Notes: generated by a model from the letters alone, not told the origin. A stretch of DNA of 64,000 bases from an uncultured Lachnospiraceae bacterium (GCA_910585295.1 CAJUDE010000046.1:62001-126000); one strand, 5' to 3'; positions 51,778 to 60,937 are shown, counted from the stretch's first letter. Numbers and translations: made by a program.

Positions 51778-53145
51778 TCACCAGTGTTTCTCTAATATTT
51801 TTGTGTCAACCCGGTCAAGCTCTTCCTTGGGCAGGATATGCAAAAGCCTCCAGCCAATATCCAGCGTCTCCTCAATAGTGCGGTTCTCACTTATTCCCTG
51901 CGCCACAAATTCCTGCTCAAACCCCACGCCAAATTCCAGGTATTTCTTATCTGTCTCAGAAAGTTCATCTTCACCAATTACGCTTGCAAGGTCCCTTGCC
52001 TCCCCCACGCGGGCGTAGGAGGAAAAGAGCTGGTTGGCCACATCCTGATGGTCTTCCCTGGTATATCCCGCGCCAATGCCGTCCTTCATCAATCGGGAAA
52101 GGGATGGAAGCACATTGATTGGCGGGTAGACATTTTTCTGGTGGAGGGAACGTTCCAACACAATCTGGCCTTCCGTGATATAGCCCGTCAAGTCCGGGAT
52201 TGGATGGGTAATGTCATCATTTGGCATGGTCAGGATAGGGATTTGGGTCACGCTCCCGCTCCTTCCCTGCACAATCCCTGCACGCTCATACAAAGTAGCA
52301 AGCTCACTGTACAAATAGCCTGGATACCCTTTTCGGCTGGGGATCTCCCCTTTGGAAGCGGATACCTCACGCATTGCCTCAGCATAAGAAGTCATGTCTG
52401 TTAAAATCACCAAAATATGCATGCCCTTTTCAAAGGCAAGGTATTCTGCCGCCGTCAGCGCAACCTTTGGCGTAATCAAACGCTCTGCCACCGGGTCATT
52501 CGACAGGTTCAGGAACATGGTCACATGGGAGCTTACGCCGCTTTCTTCAAACCTGCGCCGGAAAAACTCCGCCACGTCATATTTCACGCCCATAGCTGCA
52601 AATACAATGCCAAATTCCTCCTTTGAGCCTTCCCCTAAGGACGCCTGCTCCACAATCTGAGCCGCAAGCTGGTCATGGGGCAAGCCGTTCCCAGAAAAAA
52701 TCGGCAATTTCTGCCCACGGATTAATGTTGTCAATGCGTCAATTGCGGAAACGCCAGTCTGGATATAATTCCTTGGGTATTCTCGGATACAGGGGTTTAA
52801 GGGAAGCCCATTTACATCCAGGACCACTTCTGGGTTGATTTTCCCAAGCCCGTCGATTGGCTCCCCAAGCCCGTTAAAAGTCCTGCCCAAAATCTCCGGC
52901 GACAGCCCAATCTCCATGGGATGCCCGCTTAACCTGGTATGGGTGTTCTTTAAGGACATCTCGTCCGTATTGTCAAAGACCTGAATCACCGCCTTATCCT
53001 CGTCCAGGGCGACAATCCTTCCCTTTTTGCGCTTGCCCCCTTCTACCACAAACTCCACCATCTCTTCAAAAAAGGCGTTCTTCACCCCTTCCAATACAAT
53101 TAGGGGGCCATTGATTTCACTTAACCCTAAATATTCAATCGACAT
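51778..53145 (-). CDS. ntpB: V-type ATPase subunit B
   Basis: Non-catalytic nucleotide-site subunit of the head. The 455 residues contain GRTFNGLGEPIDGLGKINPE, QKLPIFSGNGLPHDQLAAQI in place of a true P-loop, SRKGYPGYLYSELATLYERA and QIPILTMPNDDITHPIPDLT. The frame opens at 53196; ATG 53145 is chosen because AGGAGGG lies before it and the start MSIEYLGLSEINGPL is typical. Ten bases separate it from subunit A. Confidence 0.96.
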   Translation of the reverse strand: MSIEYLGLSEINGPLIVLEGVKNAFFEEMVEFVVEGGKRKKGRIVALDEDKAVIQVFDNTDEMSLKNTHTRLSGHPMEIGLSPEILGRTFNGLGEPIDGLGKINPEVVLDVNGLPLNPCIREYPRNYIQTGVSAIDALTTLIRGQKLPIFSGNGLPHDQLAAQIVEQASLGEGSKEEFGIVFAAMGVKYDVAEFFRRRFEESGVSSHVTMFLNLSNDPVAERLITPKVALTAAEYLAFEKGMHILVILTDMTSYAEAMREVSASKGEIPSRKGYPGYLYSELATLYERAGIVQGRSGSVTQIPILTMPNDDITHPIPDLTGYITEGQIVLERSLHQKNVYPPINVLPSLSRLMKDGIGAGYTREDHQDVANQLFSSYARVGEARDLASVIGEDELSETDKKYLEFGVGFEQEFVAQGISENRTIEETLDIGWRLLHILPKEELDRVDTKILEKHW

Positions 53146-53155
53146 ATCCACCCTC

Positions 53156-54922
53156 CTATGCATTGGTTTCCAGCAGGCCATGGTAAAATTCCTCAATCAT
53201 CCGCTGGTACTCTTCAAATTTTTGCAATTCTTTATTGGCCACATCATATTTGATGGCAATAACCTTCTCAAAAATACGGTTCTCCCGCAGCAATGCCATA
53301 GGCATCCCCATCTCAATCAATGCCTTGCACCTTTCATATAAGTGCAAAATCACCCGCATCATTTGAAGCTGCTTCTCCAAGGGGACAAAAGTATCCTCCG
53401 CATGGAACGCATTCTGCTGCAGGAACCCAAGGCGGATGACCCTTGCAATCTCCAGAATCAGCTTCTGGTCATCTGGAAGCACATCGCTCCCAATCAATTT
53501 GACAATCTCATTCAGCCGGCTCTCCGTGGTAAGGATATTTAAAAGCTCATTCCGGCATGGGATAAAATCCGCCCCCACATTGGCGGCATACCAGCCTTCC
53601 AGGTCGTTTAAGTATTCTGTATAGCTTGTCAGCCAGTTAATTGCCGGGTAATGCCTTGCATAGGCAAGGGATTTGTCCAGCGCCAAAAAACAGCGGACAA
53701 ACCGTTTGGTGTTCTGAGTCACAGGCTCAGAGAAATCCCCGCCCTGAGGGGATACCGCCCCGATAATCGTAACGCTTCCGTCTGTGCCGTTTAAATTCTC
53801 CACATAACCGGCGCGCTCATAGAAAGCCGACAGCCTGCTGGCCAGGTATGCCGGGAAGCCTTCTTCCGCCGGCATCTCTTCCAAACGCCCTGAAAGCTCA
53901 CGCAGCGCCTCTGCCCACCGGGAAGTGGAATCTGCCATAATCGCCACATGGTATCCCATATCCCGGTAATATTCCGCCAGCGTTAGCCCAGTATATATGC
54001 TTGCCTCACGGGCTGCCACAGGCATATTGGATGTATTGGCAATCAATGTCGTACGGTCCATCAGCAGGTTCCCGGTCTTGGGGTCAACCAGCTTGGAAAA
54101 CTCTTCCAGCACATTGGTCATCTCATTCCCACGTTCCCCGCATCCAATGTAAATAATAATGTCTGCATCCGACCATTTTGCAAGCTGATGCTGGGTCATG
54201 GTCTTCCCTGTCCCAAACCCGCCTGGGATAGCGGCAGTTCCCCCTTTTGCAATCGGGAACAGCGTGTCTAAGATACGCTGCCCAGTCACTAGGAGCCGGT
54301 CTGCCGGATAACGCCTTTGGATTGGCCTTGGGACGCGGATTGGCCACTGCTGGGTCATGGTAAGCTTATGCTCTTCCCCTGCCTGGCCGCGAAGGACCAC
54401 TAATGTCTCGTCTATGGTGTATTCACCGTCTGTTACAGCTTTTTCCACCGTGCCTTCCAAACCTGGAGGCACCATAACCTTATGGATAATTGCCGGGGTC
54501 TCCGGCACCTGGGCAATTACCATCCCTGGTGACAGCATATCCCCTGGCTTTACCATGATTTTTGCCTGCCATTTCTTCTTACGGTCCAGCAAATCCACAT
54601 TCACGCCCCTGGGGATATATGGCCCGGACTGTTCCCCAATCAATTGCAGCGGCCGCTCAATCCCATCAAAAATATTGGTGATAATCCCAGGCGCCAACGT
54701 TACGCAAATTGCCCGCCCGGCGCCTTCCACCAGCTCGCCGGGGCGCAGCCCTGTAGTTTCCTCAAAGACCTGGATGGTTGTCTGTCCCTTGGTCAGCCCA
54801 ATGACTTCCCCCACCAGGCGGCTTTCCCCCACATAAACCATCTCTGACATCTTAAAGCCCAAATTGCCTTTTATCGTAACGATTGGCCCATTTATCCCGT
54901 ATATTTTACCTGATACATTCAT
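53156..54922 (-). CDS. ntpA: V-type ATPase catalytic subunit A
   Basis: Catalytic ATP-hydrolysing (or synthesising) subunit. The 588 residues show the beta-barrel start, the A-subunit-specific insert (~110-190) and the P-loop GGFGTGKT at 234-241. Further motifs are GCGERGNEMTNVLEEF and ADSTSRWAEALRELSGRLEE. The ATG overlaps the subunit E stop by four bases. Full length with no missing motif. Confidence 0.97.
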   Translation of the reverse strand: MNVSGKIYGINGPIVTIKGNLGFKMSEMVYVGESRLVGEVIGLTKGQTTIQVFEETTGLRPGELVEGAGRAICVTLAPGIITNIFDGIERPLQLIGEQSGPYIPRGVNVDLLDRKKKWQAKIMVKPGDMLSPGMVIAQVPETPAIIHKVMVPPGLEGTVEKAVTDGEYTIDETLVVLRGQAGEEHKLTMTQQWPIRVPRPIQRRYPADRLLVTGQRILDTLFPIAKGGTAAIPGGFGTGKTMTQHQLAKWSDADIIIYIGCGERGNEMTNVLEEFSKLVDPKTGNLLMDRTTLIANTSNMPVAAREASIYTGLTLAEYYRDMGYHVAIMADSTSRWAEALRELSGRLEEMPAEEGFPAYLASRLSAFYERAGYVENLNGTDGSVTIIGAVSPQGGDFSEPVTQNTKRFVRCFLALDKSLAYARHYPAINWLTSYTEYLNDLEGWYAANVGADFIPCRNELLNILTTESRLNEIVKLIGSDVLPDDQKLILEIARVIRLGFLQQNAFHAEDTFVPLEKQLQMMRVILHLYERCKALIEMGMPMALLRENRIFEKVIAIKYDVANKELQKFEEYQRMIEEFYHGLLETNA

Positions 54923-55479
54923 AGATATGTTTCCTCCTGCTCTAATTTCGTCACAAAGGATTCATCAACCAAAATATTCCTAGAACGGATAACTGCCCGG
55001 ACGCCGCCGCCAAAGTCAATGCTGCTGACTGTCAGTTCCACGCCTGTTTCCTGTTCCAGCCCCTGTTTCTTATCTGCGTCAGAAGGATTGATATAGACCA
55101 CCACTGGCTCGTCCCCAGCCACTTCTTTTGCCATCCTGATTTTCGCCGCAAGGAACCCCTGGTAGCTTTCTGTCTGCTGGTATTCCTCTAACAACTCCTT
55201 CACCCGTGCAATCAGCTTCCCTTTCCATTCCTGTTTGCAGCTATCCAAAATCCGTTTCTGGCGTACCATCTCTTCTGACACTTTGCGGTTTACCTGCCTG
55301 CGGATTTCCGTTTCCTTGATCTGGAATTTATGCTCCAGCTCTATCTGCCTGCTCTTGCGAAACTCTTCTAGCTCCCTGTCACAATTCTCCTTATACTCTT
55401 GAATCAGCGCCTCGCTTTCCTTGTCCGCCACATCTATGGTAAACTTACGGAACACTTCCAGTTTCTCTTTTATCTGCAT
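54919..55479 (-). CDS. ntpE: V-type ATPase subunit E (peripheral stalk)
   Basis: A 186-residue protein with a long N-terminal helix (~1-95; SEALIQEYKENCDRELEEF) and a C-terminal globular part (VVVYINPSDADK, FGGGVRAVIRSRNILVDESF). It forms the peripheral stalk with the G/H subunit. It overlaps subunit A by four bases and starts 26 bp after subunit F. The call rests on fold pattern and position; E subunits vary a lot in sequence. Confidence 0.88.
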   Translation of the reverse strand: MQIKEKLEVFRKFTIDVADKESEALIQEYKENCDRELEEFRKSRQIELEHKFQIKETEIRRQVNRKVSEEMVRQKRILDSCKQEWKGKLIARVKELLEEYQQTESYQGFLAAKIRMAKEVAGDEPVVVYINPSDADKKQGLEQETGVELTVSSIDFGGGVRAVIRSRNILVDESFVTKLEQEETYL

Positions 55480-55505
55480 TTTTCTCCCTCCCGTCCGGGC
55501 AGATT

Positions 55506-55814
55506 TTAAAGCTTCAGTCCGATTGCCTCACTGACATAATCTGTAATAAAGTTCTCTTTGCGCCCAGTCCCATGGCGGTCTGGAATTTCAATCAGCAACG
55601 GCAGCCTCCGGTTTAACTTCGCGTCATTGATTAAATCCGGGAACTCCCTGCCAAATTTCTCTGTCAGCAACACAATCCCAATCTCCTTATCCTGGAACAC
55701 CGCATCCAACGCTTCTTTCAATTCCTGGCGCTCATGCACCACAACGCCTTCCACACCGGCAAGGCGCATTCCTGTATAAGTGTCCTTGTTATCACTGATC
55801 AAATACATTTTCAT
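55506..55814 (-). CDS. V-type ATPase subunit F
   Basis: A 102-residue rotor-associated subunit with a CheY-like fold. It begins YLISDNKDTYTGMRLAGVEG and has KEIGIVLLTEKFGREFPDL, both typical of subunit F (called NtpG in Enterococcus). AGGAGA precedes ATG 55814. It lies between subunits K and E. Confidence 0.93.
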   Translation of the reverse strand: MKMYLISDNKDTYTGMRLAGVEGVVVHERQELKEALDAVFQDKEIGIVLLTEKFGREFPDLINDAKLNRRLPLLIEIPDRHGTGRKENFITDYVSEAIGLKL

Positions 55815-55863
55815 AACTTGTCTCCTTACCTTATGCCATAAGCTACAGCCTTAAGAAAAGCCA

Positions 55864-56286
55864 TTACCCTAAGATGGAGAATGAAATCAAAAGCCCATAA
55901 AGGGCGATGGATTCTGCCAGGGCCACGAAAATCAACGCCTTACCCATAATGCTGGCGTCCTCGCTCAACGCCCCCAGAGCCGCGCTCGCCGCGCTTGCAA
56001 CCGCAATGCCAGCCCCGATACAGGAAAGCCCAGTAGACAATGCCGCCGCCAAATAACGCCATCCTTCCACGGTTGCCGCCTGCGCCGCTTCCCCTGCTGC
56101 CTGTACATTTCCGCTGAACATTAAAATATCTGCAACCAGCACTGTGCCAAAGAAGAAAAACACATTGCATGCCAGCGCTGCCTTAAACCCTCCTTCTTTC
56201 CGTTTGCTAAGTAAAAACCCGCCTACCGGGATAATCATGCTGCAAAGTAAAATCACTACTAATATAATTTTTGTTACCATTTCCAT
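55864..56286 (-). CDS. ntpK: V-type ATPase subunit K (c ring)
   Basis: A 140-residue proteolipid with four spans. The ion-binding glutamate is in FVALAESIALYGLLI near residue 126. The second hairpin (LAAALSTGLSCIGAGIAVAS onward) is conserved. The first half lacks a matching acidic residue, so each subunit offers one ion site, as in other V-type K subunits. Whether H+ or Na+ is moved cannot be decided by eye. It is 7 bp from subunit I. Confidence 0.92.
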   Translation of the reverse strand: MEMVTKIILVVILLCSMIIPVGGFLLSKRKEGGFKAALACNVFFFFGTVLVADILMFSGNVQAAGEAAQAATVEGWRYLAAALSTGLSCIGAGIAVASAASAALGALSEDASIMGKALIFVALAESIALYGLLISFSILG

Positions 56287-56292
56287 ATCCTC

Positions 56293-58200
56293 CTACTGAT
56301 TTCTTTTTTTAAATGAAACAAATGGTTTTCCATTCCCTGTATAAAAACGGCTGAACATCTCATAATATTCCAGACGCAGCACTTGGATGCCTACTACCAA
56401 CCCTTCCAGACAGGCCACAAGAATATTGCCAAGTATAATGACAATCCAGTTTGGGTTCCCCTTCTCTAACCCGGCAAGGGTCATCACCACGCCCATCATC
56501 CCTGCATGGCTCAGGGCAAAAGCCCCCACTCGCACAAAGGAAATTGTGTTGGTGGCATAACTTAACACTACGTCAAACCCCTCCACCAGCGCTTCTACAA
56601 AAAACATCACCTTGCTCCCTTCCGGGAAAATATGGCCCTTACGCTCTATCAGATGGCTCAACGGCTCTTTCATTAAAATTGCCACCAATGGGACCCCCAC
56701 TGCAATCCCAATCACAATAGTTGCAGGAAGCCCATGCCCGGTCGCAAACAACAGGGCGCAGAACACCACGAACCCATAGCAGGCAAGGCCGGCAAGCCCG
56801 CTCTGGTTAAACAGCAGCCTTCCATATTCTTTGGCGCGTACTGCATTCACCATATTCAGGACCATTGCAACCAGTATCAATGCCGCCCCAAACCCAATTG
56901 CCAGCATTAATGTTGTCATAATATTGTCCATAGGCTTCATCCACAGCGCAGGGATGGCCTCTTCAAACCCAAACAAGCTCCCATACAGGAACCCAAATAT
57001 CACGGACCACACCCCTGCCACCGCCACAATGCCTGCAAGGCGCATTTTTTTCATTTTATACAAAAGGAAGCCCCCAAGGGCCAGACATGCCCCCTGCCCC
57101 ACATCCCCGAACATAACGCCAAACATAAAGGTGTATGTCAAGGCAATAAACAATGTTGGGTCCATCTCATGGTAGGCAGGCAGCCCATACATCTCCACAA
57201 ACATTTCAAACGGCTTTAAAATCCTAGGGTTTTTGAGTTTTGTGGGAGGCTTGCTGCTAAGCCCCTCCCCTGGCTCTTCTTCTACGCAGTTGACATTTTC
57301 ATCCATTGCGATTTCCCGCTGCAGCTTCTTCGCGTCTTTTTTGGCCATCCATCCATAGAGGATATAATGCTCAACCCCCTCTTCCCTGGCATTGGTGCAA
57401 GCCGCAAATTTGCGGATCTCAAAGTTGCTGCAATAACTGTTAAGGCATTCGCAGGCTGCCAAAATTTCTGCCTCCCTCGCCTTTACCAGCTCCACCGCCT
57501 GCATTTGCAGGCGTTCTAGCTTTTGCTCTAAGCTGCCCAAAAGCTCCTTTGCTTGCTCAAATGCCTGGCGGGGCGTCCCCTCCAAATCATCTGGCACCTG
57601 AATTTCCTCAAAATGGAAGGATGCATACACCGCTTCTATCTCCACTAAATGGGTATGGGGGGCAAAATAAACGCCCCAAACATATTCCGTGTCATTATTG
57701 CATTCATAGAAAAGGGTATATGGATTATGGAACACATATTGTTCCAGCTTATGGTAGTTTTCCACTTTAATCCTTCCAAACTGATAATCTATAAAGTGGA
57801 AATCCCTTAACTTACAAAGTTCAAAATCCAGCCCAATAAAAGGGGCTGTCTCTGCCATCCATTCCTTAAGCTGCCGCAGTTCTTCCTGAACCTCCCCCTG
57901 CTGCTTCACTACATCCCCCATCTGACCGTGGACATCCAAAATAATCCCCTGCGCTTGCTCTGGGGTCACCTCCAGGTCCGTCTTTCTGGAAACCTCCAGG
58001 TACTGCTTCAGCTCTTCCCCCATCTGCGCCGCCTCTTTGTACAGATTTGTCTCCACAAACGGACGTACATTTTTTAAATTGTTCAGACTTGTCATTGCAT
58101 TTTCAAAGTGGATATCATACTTATCCAAATAAAGCCTCACCACCCGGTCAATGTCATTCCTTGGCCCGGTAATATGCAACAACTTCATTTTCTCAATCAA
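56293..58200 (-). CDS. ntpI: V-type ATPase subunit I (membrane stator)
   Basis: The 635-residue a/I subunit. The N-terminal half (~1-330) is a cytoplasmic dumbbell with coiled coils; the C-terminal half has about seven spans, with the channel arginine region near IQVLRLEYYEMFSRFYTGNG. LKNPRILKPFEMFVEMYGLP, YHEMDPT and FGVMFGDVGQG are family hallmarks. The start appears to be TTG 58200, since GGAGG is seven bases upstream of it; ATG 58188 is too far from that site. Confidence 0.95.
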   Translation of the reverse strand: MIEKMKLLHITGPRNDIDRVVRLYLDKYDIHFENAMTSLNNLKNVRPFVETNLYKEAAQMGEELKQYLEVSRKTDLEVTPEQAQGIILDVHGQMGDVVKQQGEVQEELRQLKEWMAETAPFIGLDFELCKLRDFHFIDYQFGRIKVENYHKLEQYVFHNPYTLFYECNNDTEYVWGVYFAPHTHLVEIEAVYASFHFEEIQVPDDLEGTPRQAFEQAKELLGSLEQKLERLQMQAVELVKAREAEILAACECLNSYCSNFEIRKFAACTNAREEGVEHYILYGWMAKKDAKKLQREIAMDENVNCVEEEPGEGLSSKPPTKLKNPRILKPFEMFVEMYGLPAYHEMDPTLFIALTYTFMFGVMFGDVGQGACLALGGFLLYKMKKMRLAGIVAVAGVWSVIFGFLYGSLFGFEEAIPALWMKPMDNIMTTLMLAIGFGAALILVAMVLNMVNAVRAKEYGRLLFNQSGLAGLACYGFVVFCALLFATGHGLPATIVIGIAVGVPLVAILMKEPLSHLIERKGHIFPEGSKVMFFVEALVEGFDVVLSYATNTISFVRVGAFALSHAGMMGVVMTLAGLEKGNPNWIVIILGNILVACLEGLVVGIQVLRLEYYEMFSRFYTGNGKPFVSFKKRNQ

Positions 58201-58270
58201 AGCGTCTCCTCCGTTCCTTCTTTCAATTTAAAGCCTGTAAAATATATGATAAACCCTGGCCTCAGGCTGG

Positions 58271-59107
58271 TCAAGCCCCCATACTGGGCAAAATCAGCGC
58301 CCGGATATCCTTCGCCGGGACCTGATAGCGTATCCCTTCCAAAGCAGTGGTCAAATGCTCTATCTCCTGTTCCTTCTCATAGAAATAATAGAATACTGGC
58401 GCCATAGACGCCGGGTATTTCTGGCAGGCCCTACGGTACATCCGTTCCATCACCTGGTGGTAGGAAACTTCATCCTGCATCCTCACCAACGCCTCCCTGC
58501 CCTTAAAATAAATAGTATCGCCCAAAATCCTGCAAAATTCCTCAATATGTTCCGCCTCTAGCAGGCGTATCCATTCCGCTTTTTTCAATTTGTACTGGAC
58601 TGGGATTAATAACTTCTCAATATCTTCCGGCCCTTGCTTAAAAAACTGCTTGCCACGGTACATCCACATAATATTCAGCCAGTCAATTTGTGTCCCAAAC
58701 ACCTCGCGAAGCACCTGGCGCATCTGCTTACCAGAAAATTTCCCTATTCGCTTCCATACTTCCACAAAATAAGAAACTTCCACATGGGGGACAGATTCCC
58801 CATATTGGAGCTGGGCAAAATACAGTTCCATTGCCTCCCTTTGGGAGCCATTCCCAAAACGGTATAACTTCCGGTAATCTTCTAGGATGGAATTATGTAT
58901 CAATGCCTCCACCTGCCCGCGGTGCTTGATTTCCTCATGCCCGCCATAGATTTTCCCATAGCTCTCCTGTTCCCGCAAGAAGCCAATGGTTTCCTGGACT
59001 GTCTGGAATTCTGTAATCCTTTCATAGTCCTCCCGTTTCAGCAACCGGCTATGCATGGCCCTTGTCTTTGTGGCCAAGCCGCTGTATTGCAGCAATTCTC
59101 CCGCCAT
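58271..59107 (-). CDS. ntpC: V-type ATPase subunit C (AC39 type)
   Basis: A 278-residue, mostly helical subunit that joins the central rotor to the c ring. The start YSGLATKTRAMHSRLLKRED and the pattern of repeated helical bundles (VWKRIGKFSGKQMRQVLREV, DIEKLLIPVQYKLKKAEWIR) fit AC39. It starts 3 bp after the G/H subunit and is 70 bp from subunit I. Confidence 0.9.
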   Translation of the reverse strand: MAGELLQYSGLATKTRAMHSRLLKREDYERITEFQTVQETIGFLREQESYGKIYGGHEEIKHRGQVEALIHNSILEDYRKLYRFGNGSQREAMELYFAQLQYGESVPHVEVSYFVEVWKRIGKFSGKQMRQVLREVFGTQIDWLNIMWMYRGKQFFKQGPEDIEKLLIPVQYKLKKAEWIRLLEAEHIEEFCRILGDTIYFKGREALVRMQDEVSYHQVMERMYRRACQKYPASMAPVFYYFYEKEQEIEHLTTALEGIRYQVPAKDIRALILPSMGA

Positions 59108-59110
59108 CCC

Positions 59111-59422
59111 TCACACCTCAATTATTTTCTTCACGATTTCCTGGGCAAACTGGTTCAGGTTTTTCCCATAACTTTCATTTATCTGTGCAATCTGCGCCTG
59201 GTTCTTTTCCACAAGCTGCTGAATCTCTCCTGCAGTCTGCCCCTCCAGTTGGGAACGCAGGATGGACAGCCTGCCTTCCATCTCTTTCTCCATTTCCACC
59301 TCGGAACTTTCCATCTTCCTGCGGTTTTCCTCCAGCAATTCCTGGCGGCGGGCAGCGGCGTCTTCCATCAGTCTCCCCGCCTGCTCCTCTATTTCATAGA
59401 GGCCCGTAATGATCTCATTCAT
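59111..59422 (-). CDS. V-type ATPase subunit G/H (peripheral stalk)
   Basis: A 103-residue, almost entirely coiled-coil protein (RLMEDAAARRQELLEENRRK, KEMEGRLSILRSQLEGQ), the expected partner of subunit E in the peripheral stalk. The sequence is low in unique motifs, so the call depends on position as the first subunit gene. ATG 59422 is preferred (AAGGAGAAAGG upstream); it overlaps the end of the receiver-like gene by 8 bp, indicating coupling. Confidence 0.82.
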   Translation of the reverse strand: MNEIITGLYEIEEQAGRLMEDAAARRQELLEENRRKMESSEVEMEKEMEGRLSILRSQLEGQTAGEIQQLVEKNQAQIAQINESYGKNLNQFAQEIVKKIIEV

Positions 59423-60458
59423 TGCGCCCTTTCTCCTTCCCAAAATATAGTTTTATTGCAAAGTGCCGTTCCTTGGTCCCCATAGCCATATGGGCTGACA
59501 ATGATTTTGTCAGTTCTTTGATTACATCCACAACCAGCTTCCTGGCCCTCTTGTCGGAAATCCTGTAAATATTCCCTTTTCCTGGATATTGGCAGAAAAT
59601 CCGCATGGTATAATTTTTCCCCTCTTTTTCCACCAGCATAACAGCCCGGTAAGAGGACAGGATTTTCTGGCACATGCACCCTCCCAAAAACATCCCATAG
59701 CCAATCCTTTCCATAATCCCTTCAGGAAGCTCATGCCCTGTCTTATTCCGTATCTGCATCATGCAGCCATTCTCTGGATGATGGAACTTTTTCAACAGGT
59801 ATTCCACATGGGAGTTAAAATCACAGCTTTCATATAGATAATAGCGCATAAATTCCTGTAAAAGCTCTTCACATACCTCTGAGGCAGCGCTGGCTGCCTT
59901 AGGCCCCATCCCACTGACTTCTGTATCCAGGTTCCCCCGGATTATGCCAAGTGCAACATGGCTAATTCCCCTGTTTTTCCGCTTCTTGCTTTCCAGCGCC
60001 TTGGATAGTTCCTGTTCTTCCTTAGCTAATTCCTTTAACTCCTGTTCCAGCTTTTCCTGCTTTTTTCGTTCTGCTTCCAGCCTGTGGAAATGGCCTAAAG
60101 CTTCGTGGATAGGGTTTATTAAATCCTCTGGCAGGAAAAAAGGCTTTAATATCATCTTAAATATCCTGGTCTGGTTAAATACCCCTATTGTTTCGGATAC
60201 ATCCTTCACTTGAGTCATGGCAACCCTGACGGTTGCAGGGGAAACCATTTCCACAATATCAAATATTTCTTTCCCAGACATTTCTGGCATCTCCAGCTCG
60301 CTGATTAATACAGCTACTGGATATTTCCTCAAATATTCCACTGTCTCTGCAGAAGAGTGGAAAAACTTACAGTCCAATTCTTCCCTGGAAGCCTCCAGCA
60401 TCCGCTTATATCCCTCTATGTCCTTATTATTATGGTCTAAAATTACTACTGTTTCCAC
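59415..60458 (-). CDS. Degenerate receiver-domain protein at the head of the V-ATPase operon
   Basis: The 347 residues have a CheY-like receiver (~1-120), a coiled coil (~125-165) and a C-terminal domain I do not recognise (~170-340). In the receiver the phospho-acceptor Asp position is Glu (ISELEMPEMSG, where one expects xDxxMPxMDG). The Thr (VAMTQV) and Lys (MILKPFF) positions are kept, and the acidic pair at the start is reduced (VVILDHNNKD). It probably does not take phosphate in the normal way. GTG 60458 has GGGAGG upstream. It overlaps the first V-ATPase gene and shares its promoter, so a role in V-ATPase control or assembly is possible but unproven. Confidence 0.75.
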   Translation of the reverse strand: METVVILDHNNKDIEGYKRMLEASREELDCKFFHSSAETVEYLRKYPVAVLISELEMPEMSGKEIFDIVEMVSPATVRVAMTQVKDVSETIGVFNQTRIFKMILKPFFLPEDLINPIHEALGHFHRLEAERKKQEKLEQELKELAKEEQELSKALESKKRKNRGISHVALGIIRGNLDTEVSGMGPKAASAASEVCEELLQEFMRYYLYESCDFNSHVEYLLKKFHHPENGCMMQIRNKTGHELPEGIMERIGYGMFLGGCMCQKILSSYRAVMLVEKEGKNYTMRIFCQYPGKGNIYRISDKRARKLVVDVIKELTKSLSAHMAMGTKERHFAIKLYFGKEKGRNE

Positions 60459-60515
60459 AACCTGCCTCCCTTCTTAAAACCCAGATTTTTACCAAATTAC
60501 TCCCCACTATATTAG

Positions 60516-60544
60516 ATTATAACAGACTAGAAAGGATTTTACAA
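60516..60544 (-). promoter_or_regulatory. Promoter of the V-ATPase operon
   Basis: On the minus strand TTGTAA (60539-60544) and a perfect TATAAT (60516-60521) are 17 bp apart, about 50 bp before the GTG of the receiver-like gene. No other good promoter is seen down to subunit D. Confidence 0.7.
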
Positions 60545-60585
60545 AATTTTTTTCCAAACAATAAGAAACACATACAAGCAGCCCA

Positions 60586-60594
60586 CATATGATA
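60586..60594 (+). promoter_or_regulatory. Candidate mother-cell (sigma-K/E) -10 element
   Basis: CATATGATA matches the mother-cell -10 consensus CATANNNTA exactly, with an AC about 16 bp upstream as in sigma-K promoters. It lies about 20 bp before the ribosome site of the Gly/Cys-rich gene. Confidence 0.45.
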
Positions 60595-60625
60595 CATTGT
60601 AATCAAAATATTGGAGGATTTAAAC

Positions 60626-60865
60626 ATGAGTGATTTAGCTGCAACAAACTGTGGATGTGGATGCGAAGGAAATAACAATGGGGGATGCTCCTCTATTATC
60701 TGGTTAATCATCTTGCTGAGCTGCTGCGGCGGATGCGGCAATGGCTTCTTCGGCGGCAATGACGGCTGCGGATGTGGCGGCGGGAATAGCTGCTTGTGGA
60801 TCATCCTGCTTCTGTGCTGCTGTGGCGGGAACGGCAATGGGTTTGGCGGCGGCTTCTGCTGCTAA
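60626..60865 (+). CDS. Gly/Cys-rich small protein with two hydrophobic segments
   Basis: A 79-residue protein, about 20% Cys and 30% Gly. It has an N-terminal CGCGCEGNNNGGC block, a hydrophobic segment IIWLIILLSCC, a middle GCGNGFFGGNDGCGCGGG block and a second segment CLWIILLLCCC ending in FGGGFCC. I recall relatives in databases labelled 'chorion class high-cysteine protein', a name of no functional value. The mother-cell-type promoter suggests a spore coat or crust protein that may crosslink through disulfides; this is inference. ATG 60626 follows GGAGG. A strong terminator follows. Confidence 0.75.
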   Translation: MSDLAATNCGCGCEGNNNGGCSSIIWLIILLSCCGGCGNGFFGGNDGCGCGGGNSCLWIILLLCCCGGNGNGFGGGFCC

Positions 60866-60896
60866 TCCTGGCTAGGGAACCTCTTTCCTTCAACCA

Positions 60897-60937
60897 AAAG
60901 CCCCAGGCTGGCATAATATGCCGGCCTGGGGCTTTTT
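60897..60937 (+). terminator. Terminator of the Gly/Cys-rich gene
   Basis: AAAAGCCCCAGGC pairs with GCCTGGGGCTTTTT, with a further TGGCA/TGCC part in the loop. It lies 32 bp past the stop and ends in a T tract. Confidence 0.9.

Noticed and set aside
60517..60837. Minus-strand ORF opposite the Gly/Cys-rich gene
   Set aside because: Its Pro/His-rich translation is the antisense of the Gly/Cys codons.
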